Positions 14,064-18,652 of a stretch of 18,652 bases of DNA are shown here, one piece after another. Source of the DNA: Clostridia bacterium (GTDB taxonomy: Bacteria; Bacillota_A; Clostridia; Christensenellales; Aristaeellaceae). The DNA lies in contig JAFXSH010000040.1 of assembly GCA_017525805.1 (NCBI GenBank), forward strand, positions 1 to 18,652, written 5' to 3'. The position numbers and the translations under genes were made by a program. Under the pieces are notes generated by a model. The model was not told where the DNA came from and ran no database searches. It saw nothing but the letters and a program-made list of their open reading frames with translations. Numbering within the stretch: the stretch's first letter is position 1; the number at the start of each line of letters is the position of its first letter.

Positions 14064-17000
14064 CAATTGTCCCCCATCATTTCCACGTACTGTTCCCGGG
14101 TGATCAGAGTTTTGCGGGGTTTGCTGCCTTCGGATTGGCTGATGATGTTCCGTTTTTCCATTTCGTCGATCAAGCGTCCCGCCCGGGCGTAGCCCACCCG
14201 CAGGCGGCGCTGGAGCATGCTGGTGGAGGTCTGTCCGTCCTCCACGGCCATTTCGATGGCCTGCTGCAGCAGATCGGAGAAGCTGCCCTCACCGCCGGAA
14301 GCGCCGTTATCCTCGTCCCGGCTGGTGATCTCGTCAGCGCTTCTCTCTTCTGTGGCATTCTCCAGATGATCCACGATGTTGGGGTCGTAATCCGTTTGAT
14401 ACCGGCTGCCGATGTATTCGGCGATGGCGTTCACTTCTTCGTCGCTGACGAAGCAGCCCTGCACGCGGGTGGGGGGAACTCCCGTGGGTTTATACAGCAT
14501 ATCGCCCTTGCCCATCAGCTTTTCCGCGCCGTTGATATCGATGATGGTGCGGCTGTCCGTACCGGAGGACACGGCGAAGGCGATGCGGCTGGGAATGTTG
14601 TTCTTGATCACGCCGGTAATAACGTCCACGGAGGGGCGCTGGGTGGCCAGCACCATGTAAATGCCCGCGGCTCGGGCCAGGGCGGCCAGGCGGCGGATGG
14701 ATTCTTCCACGTCCTTGCGGCATACCTCCATCAGGTCCGCCATTTCGTCGATGATCACCACGATATTGGGCAGCACCTTTTCGGTGCCCTGGTTGGCTTT
14801 GTTGTAGCCCGCTAAGTTGCGCACGCCCTGGGCGGAGAATTTGCCGTATCGCTCCAGCATTTCCTGCACCACCCAGGAAAGGGCCCCGGCGGCCTTTTTA
14901 GGATCGGATACCACCGGCACCAGCAGATGGGGGATGGTATTGTATACGCTCAATTCCACCTGCTTGGGGTCCACCATGATCAGGCGCACTTGCTCGGGGG
15001 TGGTGCGGTACAGCAGGCTGCACACGATGGAGTTGATACACACGGATTTACCGCTGCCGGTGGCGCCCGCGATGAGCAGATGGGGCATTTTGCTCAAATC
15101 GCACAGCACCGGCGAACCGGCAATGTCCTTGCCCAAGGCCACCAGCAGGGGAGAGGGATTGGCTTTCATTTCCGGGCTGTCCAGCACTTCCTTGAGGGAA
15201 ACGGTGCTCACTAGTTTGTTGGGCACCTCGATGCCGATGTAATTGGTGCCTTGGATGGGCGCTTCCACGCGCACGTGCTGGGTTTTCAGCTCAAGGGCAA
15301 GATTGTCCGAGGTGTTGGCCACCTTGCTCACCTTCACGCCGGGGGCGATCTGAATGGCGAAGCGGGTGATGGAGGGGCCATGCATGATCTGCTTGACTTC
15401 CGATTCCACGCCGAAGGAGCGCAGGGTGCCTTCGATGATCTGGGCCCGGCGTTCGTCCTCCTGGGCAGCGTCCTCCTGGGCCACGTGCCTCGCTTCCTTG
15501 AGCAGGCGCAGGGGCGGGGCTTCGTAGGGGAACACATCCTCCATGGTGATCTGCTTTACCTTGGGCGCGGAGGTGCCGTCCAGCCGTTTGCCGGGGGCGT
15601 CCTTCTTTTCCTGGCGGGGGGAGATGGGGATTTTTTCGCCGGTAATGGGCATCACCGGATCGGTGAACACCTGCTTGGGTTCTTCCTTGGCCGTGGTATG
15701 CTCGGGCATTTCCAGCGCCGCCTTTTTCTGGCTCACCTGGGCGGCCCAGGATGCGGCGGCGGCCTGGGGCGCGGGCACGGCGGGCGGGGGCGCTTCTTCC
15801 TTTGCGGCGTGACGTGGCGCGGGAGTGGGCTTGAAAGCCGGAACGTTTGCCGGGGCTTTGACTGGAGGCCGGACGGCTTTCACCACCACGCCGTCCGGCA
15901 CTTCCCAGGGCAGATCGTCTTCATCTTCATCCAGCGCCTGTCCGGAGGAGGCGGGCTGGGGCGGGGGAATAGGCGCGGCGGTTTTTTCCGCGCGCCGTCG
16001 CCGTTCCGCGGGCTGCTCTTTTTCGGCGGGCTGGGGCTTTTCCACCGGCGTTTCCTGGGTGGGGACAGGCACGGCGTCCATAAACCGGTTCAGCAGGCCG
16101 GATAAAATGCCGGGTTTATCTTCTTTTTCGGCGGTGGCTCCTTTTTTCTCCTGTACGGGCCCGGCGGGCTTGCGCCAGTCGGGCTCTTCCATCACGGGCC
16201 GCTTTTCTTCCGCGGGGAAGCGTTCCTCGTACAGGTCGGGCTGCACGGGATAAAAGCCCTGCTCGTCCGGCTTAGGCGATGGGGACGCTGGCTTCGCGTT
16301 ATAGATCGGCGCGGCGCGGTAATAGTCGGGAGGCGTGATTTGTTCCGTTTGCGCATCCGCGTCAGAATAAAGCGGGGCTTGCTCCACAGGCCTGTTTTCC
16401 TGGGCCGGGGCGGGCTGTTCTTCCTGGCTCTGGCCGCGCTTTTCCCGCATTTTTTCTCCCCAATCCGACGCGGCCTGGAACCAATTGCCCGGATGCAGCC
16501 GCAGCAAGATCATCAGCAGCGCCGCGATCAGGCCGCCCACCAGGATGGAAGCCCCCACGCGGGTGAGCATGTTCTTTAAGGGCCAGGCGATCAGCATGCC
16601 AAGCATGCCTCCCGCGCCGGTGGAGCGCTGGAGATACGCCTGGTTCAGGCAGGCGGCAAACTCGTTCTGTACGCTAAAGCCCGCGTATTCCGCCTGACGG
16701 GTCACGAAATCCATATAAGGCAGGAAATTGCCGCCCCCCTGGGGCACCCGGGCGATGAGGGTATAGCCCGCCAGCACCAGCAGATACAGGGCGGTGACGA
16801 GAAAGAAGTTCCTTGCGGACACCCGATGGCGGCTGGACACCAGCAGCTTGGCTCCGCCCCAAATCAAAAGGAACACCAGCCCGGGGCACAGCGGGCCGCA
16901 CAGGCCCAGCAGCGCCCAATACAGCTGATACAGCACATAGCTTTCCTGAATGCCCGTCATAGAGAGCACGGAAGCAAAGCCCAGGGTGAGCATGAACATG

Positions 17001-17092
17001 CCCAAAGTAACGCACAAAGCCGCGCCCCGGCCTGTGGTATGGACGGGGGCGGGCTGGTTTTGCGGTTTATTTTTCGCGGCGGTCGCGCTCAT
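14063..17092 (-). CDS. ftsK: DNA translocase FtsK/SpoIIIE
   Basis: Membrane-anchored DNA pump for chromosome segregation at division or sporulation, 1009 residues. Four membrane segments lie at about 24-45, 52-87, 96-115 and 160-198. A Pro/Ala/Glu/Lys-rich, probably disordered linker runs from about 205 to 525. The RecA-like motor follows with the alpha-domain region from about 545, Walker A GATGSGKS at 676-683, Walker B VVIIDEMADL at 778-787 and LATQRPSVDVITG at 815-827. The winged-helix gamma domain is at about 938-1002 (VGYARAGRLIDEMEKRNI). Start ATG 17092 (minus strand) has AAAAGGAG upstream. It lies 30 nt after the 413-residue secreted-protein gene, so the two are probably cotranscribed. 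FtsK and SpoIIIE cannot be separated by sequence alone here. Confidence 0.97.
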   Translation of the reverse strand: MSATAAKNKPQNQPAPVHTTGRGAALCVTLGMFMLTLGFASVLSMTGIQESYVLYQLYWALLGLCGPLCPGLVFLLIWGGAKLLVSSRHRVSARNFFLVTALYLLVLAGYTLIARVPQGGGNFLPYMDFVTRQAEYAGFSVQNEFAACLNQAYLQRSTGAGGMLGMLIAWPLKNMLTRVGASILVGGLIAALLMILLRLHPGNWFQAASDWGEKMREKRGQSQEEQPAPAQENRPVEQAPLYSDADAQTEQITPPDYYRAAPIYNAKPASPSPKPDEQGFYPVQPDLYEERFPAEEKRPVMEEPDWRKPAGPVQEKKGATAEKEDKPGILSGLLNRFMDAVPVPTQETPVEKPQPAEKEQPAERRRRAEKTAAPIPPPQPASSGQALDEDEDDLPWEVPDGVVVKAVRPPVKAPANVPAFKPTPAPRHAAKEEAPPPAVPAPQAAAASWAAQVSQKKAALEMPEHTTAKEEPKQVFTDPVMPITGEKIPISPRQEKKDAPGKRLDGTSAPKVKQITMEDVFPYEAPPLRLLKEARHVAQEDAAQEDERRAQIIEGTLRSFGVESEVKQIMHGPSITRFAIQIAPGVKVSKVANTSDNLALELKTQHVRVEAPIQGTNYIGIEVPNKLVSTVSLKEVLDSPEMKANPSPLLVALGKDIAGSPVLCDLSKMPHLLIAGATGSGKSVCINSIVCSLLYRTTPEQVRLIMVDPKQVELSVYNTIPHLLVPVVSDPKKAAGALSWVVQEMLERYGKFSAQGVRNLAGYNKANQGTEKVLPNIVVIIDEMADLMEVCRKDVEESIRRLAALARAAGIYMVLATQRPSVDVITGVIKNNIPSRIAFAVSSGTDSRTIIDINGAEKLMGKGDMLYKPTGVPPTRVQGCFVSDEEVNAIAEYIGSRYQTDYDPNIVDHLENATEERSADEITSRDEDNGASGGEGSFSDLLQQAIEMAVEDGQTSTSMLQRRLRVGYARAGRLIDEMEKRNIISQSEGSKPRKTLITREQYVEMMGDN

Positions 17093-17122
17093 GGTTTCTC
17101 CTTTTCTAAGGGTGAAAAATGA

Positions 17123-18364
17123 TTATTCAAGCGCCAGCTTGATATACTGCACCACGCCGTTTTCATCGGCGTACAAGGTAAACATATTTCCGTTCAGTTT
17201 GTAGATCACTGCCGTGCCGGGACATACGCGGTAGATTTCCGCCGCCGCTTCATCCAGGTCAAGGCGCATGATCGGTTCCTCGCCGATCAGGGTTTCGGCC
17301 TCGGTCAGGGTGGCTTTCCCGGTAAAGATCCCGAAGTAATCCACCCGACGGGACAGGATGCCGGTGACAACTTCTTCATTTTCGTCCGTCAAGATCAGCG
17401 TACCCCGCAGGGCGGCGGTTTCCACTTCAAAGCACGCGCCGCCGGGATAAAATTCCGAATCGGCGGCCTGGGGATATAAATCCGTCAGCGCCTCCACGAA
17501 CATGCCCAGCTCCCCTTCCAGGTTAAAGCCCCACAGCGGATAAAGGTCCATGCGGATTTGGTTCATCTGTTCCGCCATGGTCATGCCGTCCGTGTATTCT
17601 TCCGGGATATCCAGCACGGACAGGGGGACGCCCTCAGGCGAAGTGTCCAGCCAATCCCACAGTTCGCTGTACCGGAAGGCTACGGCCCCGGAATCGCCGG
17701 ACAGGAAGGAAAGCTGGCTGTTTTCATAATACAGGATCAGGTTTCCGCTGCCATCCAGGAAAAAACGGTCGTAAGGCACGGGGAAAAGCTGATTGTTTTC
17801 TAAGTAGGTGGAGAGCGTGGGTTCCACTTCTTCTTCCAGATAGGCTTCGATGTACGCCTTGGCCCCCTCCGGGTCGGTGAACAGTTCTTCAAACGCCACG
17901 GGTTCGCCGGTTTTCAGGTTCAGGGTCATGGGATAATACACCTGGGACAGACGGCCAACCAGCATTTTCCCCTTCGCGCTGAACAGAAGGGACGCAAAGG
18001 GGGTGCAGCCTGCAAGCTCTCCCCTTTCATCCAATATATGGAGGCAGGAAGTGTCATAATCCATGAGAAGCCCCGTGCCGCCCGGCTGGAGGGTGGAAAG
18101 CAGTTGCAGATAGGCGGGAATTTGCGCCGTTTCCTGAATATACCCGTTGATCTTTTCGGCTAACGCCTGGGCCTCGGGACGATCCCCGCCGCGCAGCACC
18201 GGATAGGAGACAAAGCTGCCAGCGGGGCCGTCTTCCGCTTCTCCGTACCAGTAACAATCTTCCAGAACGTCAGCCGTTGATTCGACTAAACCGGAGAAAA
18301 CAGGAAAACAAAACAAAAGAAACGCGAGCGTCAGTGCGGTGAAAGCGTTCACATTGTATTTCAT
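17123..18364 (-). CDS. Secreted or membrane-anchored protein with a DUF3298/RsiV-like region
   Basis: Start ATG 18364 (minus strand) is chosen because GGAGGT at 18376-18371 is spaced 6 nt from it; the in-frame ATG at 18370 has no spacing, and the longer open frame to 18529 lacks a signal. The product has 413 residues. Residues 8-27 are a hydrophobic signal peptide or anchor. The part at about 55-230 has the pattern of DUF3298-type extracytoplasmic domains: FVSYPVL, then YPMTLNLKTGEPVAFEELF, then FFLDGSGNLILYYENSQL. The C-terminal 130 residues contain a TLTEAETLIGEEP segment like DUF4309-type repeats. Both assignments are by resemblance only. Function unknown, possibly sensing or binding outside the membrane. 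It precedes ftsK in the same transcription unit. Confidence 0.8.
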   Translation of the reverse strand: MKYNVNAFTALTLAFLLFCFPVFSGLVESTADVLEDCYWYGEAEDGPAGSFVSYPVLRGGDRPEAQALAEKINGYIQETAQIPAYLQLLSTLQPGGTGLLMDYDTSCLHILDERGELAGCTPFASLLFSAKGKMLVGRLSQVYYPMTLNLKTGEPVAFEELFTDPEGAKAYIEAYLEEEVEPTLSTYLENNQLFPVPYDRFFLDGSGNLILYYENSQLSFLSGDSGAVAFRYSELWDWLDTSPEGVPLSVLDIPEEYTDGMTMAEQMNQIRMDLYPLWGFNLEGELGMFVEALTDLYPQAADSEFYPGGACFEVETAALRGTLILTDENEEVVTGILSRRVDYFGIFTGKATLTEAETLIGEEPIMRLDLDEAAAEIYRVCPGTAVIYKLNGNMFTLYADENGVVQYIKLALE

Positions 18365-18385
18365 GGCCATACCTCCACAATATAC

Positions 18386-18414
18386 AGTATACCCTATTTC
18401 CCGTCGTTTTTCAA
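18386..18414 (-). promoter_or_regulatory. Promoter of the secreted-protein/ftsK transcription unit
   Basis: On the minus strand TTGAAA (18414-18409) and TATACT (18391-18386) are spaced by 17 nt. Transcription would start around 18379, giving a short leader that carries the GGAGGT site. The -35 to -10 region overlaps the 3' end of a possible gene remnant. Confidence 0.78.
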
Positions 18415-18576
18415 GGGGGCCAGCAGGATGGGCTGCGTCTGCGCGCCCGCCAGGGCGGCGGCCAAGGCTTCGGGGATTTTGGAAAAATCCGCCACCACGC
18501 TTCTTGGCTTTCCGGGAGTTTGACAGCAAAGAGGAAGCTCAAAGCCCAGGAAGCCAAGCAGGGCTTTATTTTTTTG
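18394..18576 (-). pseudogene. Possible gene remnant or short ORF
   Basis: A minus-strand frame runs without a stop from 18576 to a TAG at 18396-18394, about 60 codons, with no ATG. From about 18499 it reads like the C-terminus of a real protein (VVADFSKIPEALAAALAG, then QTQPILLAPLKNDGK), with the GCC/CTG/GCG-rich codon use of the neighbouring genes. A GTG at 18499 could start a 34-residue peptide but has no clear ribosome binding site. I do not recognise a family. It may be a decayed gene tail or simply an open frame in GC-rich DNA. Confidence 0.3.
18541..18574 (+). terminator. Forward intrinsic terminator without an obvious upstream forward gene
   Basis: AAAGCCC (18541-18547) and GGGCTTT (18561-18567) form a 7-bp stem with a 13-nt loop, followed by ATTTTTTT. 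This is a standard terminator on the plus strand, yet the DNA to its left for more than 4 kb is minus-strand genes. It may insulate the next forward gene from antisense read-through or end an unannotated short transcript. Confidence 0.72.
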
Positions 18577-18591
18577 TCAAGTTTTTAAAAT

Positions 18592-18608
18592 ATATTATTG
18601 CGTAATAT
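18592..18608. repeat. AT-rich inverted repeat over the -35 box of the right-edge promoter
   Basis: ATATTA (18592-18597) and TAATAT (18603-18608) flank TTGCG, which overlaps the -35 hexamer; a second TAATAT follows at 18613-18618. The arrangement could be an operator, but the region is so AT-rich that chance symmetry is possible. Confidence 0.4.
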
Positions 18609-18626
18609 TAAGTAATATGGTATAAT
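18598..18626 (+). promoter_or_regulatory. Strong extended -10 promoter for the gene beyond the right edge
   Basis: TTGCGT (18598-18603) and TATAAT (18621-18626) are 17 nt apart, and TGG directly precedes the -10 (TGnTATAAT, extended -10). A GGAGGG ribosome binding site follows at 18644-18649, and the window ends before the start codon. The promoter overlaps AT-rich inverted repeats at 18592-18610. Confidence 0.82.
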
Positions 18627-18652
18627 ATAACTGAAAAAACTACGGAGGGTGA

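Noticed and set aside
15251..16253. Gly/His/Phe-rich plus-strand ORFs of 284 and 142 residues opposite ftsK
   Set aside because: They mirror the Pro/Ala/Glu-rich linker of FtsK, so the low-complexity look is the antisense of that linker.
18365..18529. N-terminal extension of the secreted-protein frame
   Set aside because: Would put a basic, Gly/Arg-rich stretch before the signal peptide and would run through the TTGAAA/TATACT promoter; ATG 18364 has GGAGGT at good spacing.
1..18652. CRISPR arrays, tRNA or rRNA genes, insertion sequences, phage genes
   Set aside because: No regularly spaced repeats, cloverleaf-like sequences, transposase or phage protein features were seen on either strand.

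Overview
The window looks like an accessory carbohydrate-use region next to a housekeeping locus in a moderately GC-rich low-branching Firmicute, most likely a gut or rumen member of the Clostridia. This is inferred from strong AGGAGG-type ribosome binding sites, CUT1 transporters of the Bacillus YteP/YtcP/YtcQ type, a four-TM FtsK/SpoIIIE, and tight operon packing. I cannot name a genus; Christensenellales or Oscillospirales-type bacteria would fit.

Layout. 1-215: tail of a gene entering from the left, followed by a hairpin. 356-9616: one long forward gene string, read as an oligosaccharide-uptake operon. It encodes a small membrane protein, two CUT1 permeases (LplB/YteP and LplC/YtcP type), a very large secreted solute-binding protein, two unidentified four-TM proteins, a dedicated MsmX/UgpC-type ATPase, two more unidentified four-TM proteins, and a cytoplasmic GH105 unsaturated glucuronyl/galacturonyl hydrolase. 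A long GNRA-capped hairpin separates the binding-protein gene from the downstream half. 9591-10385: an AraC-family regulator on the minus strand, overlapping the GH105 gene tail to tail. 10478-12531: divergent from the regulator, a second MsmX/UgpC ATPase and a BadF/BcrA-type (N-acetylglucosamine kinase-like) sugar kinase. 12626-14008: a MATE efflux protein with its own promoter, ended by a strong bidirectional terminator. 14063-18364: minus-strand pair of a secreted DUF3298-like protein and the DNA translocase FtsK/SpoIIIE. 18365-18652: promoters, a possible gene remnant, an orphan forward terminator, and a strong promoter with ribosome binding site for a gene that starts beyond the window.

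How it fits together (inference). The extracellular binding protein captures an oligosaccharide from pectin or a similar uronic-acid polymer, the two permeases and an ATPase import it, and the GH105 enzyme removes the unsaturated uronyl residue in the cytoplasm. The AraC regulator probably controls the operon. The least explained part, and the best candidate for something undescribed, is the set of four small polytopic membrane proteins (5072-6153 and 7240-8451) placed symmetrically around the ATPase gene. A CUT1 importer does not need them, and three of them share a topology and short motifs.
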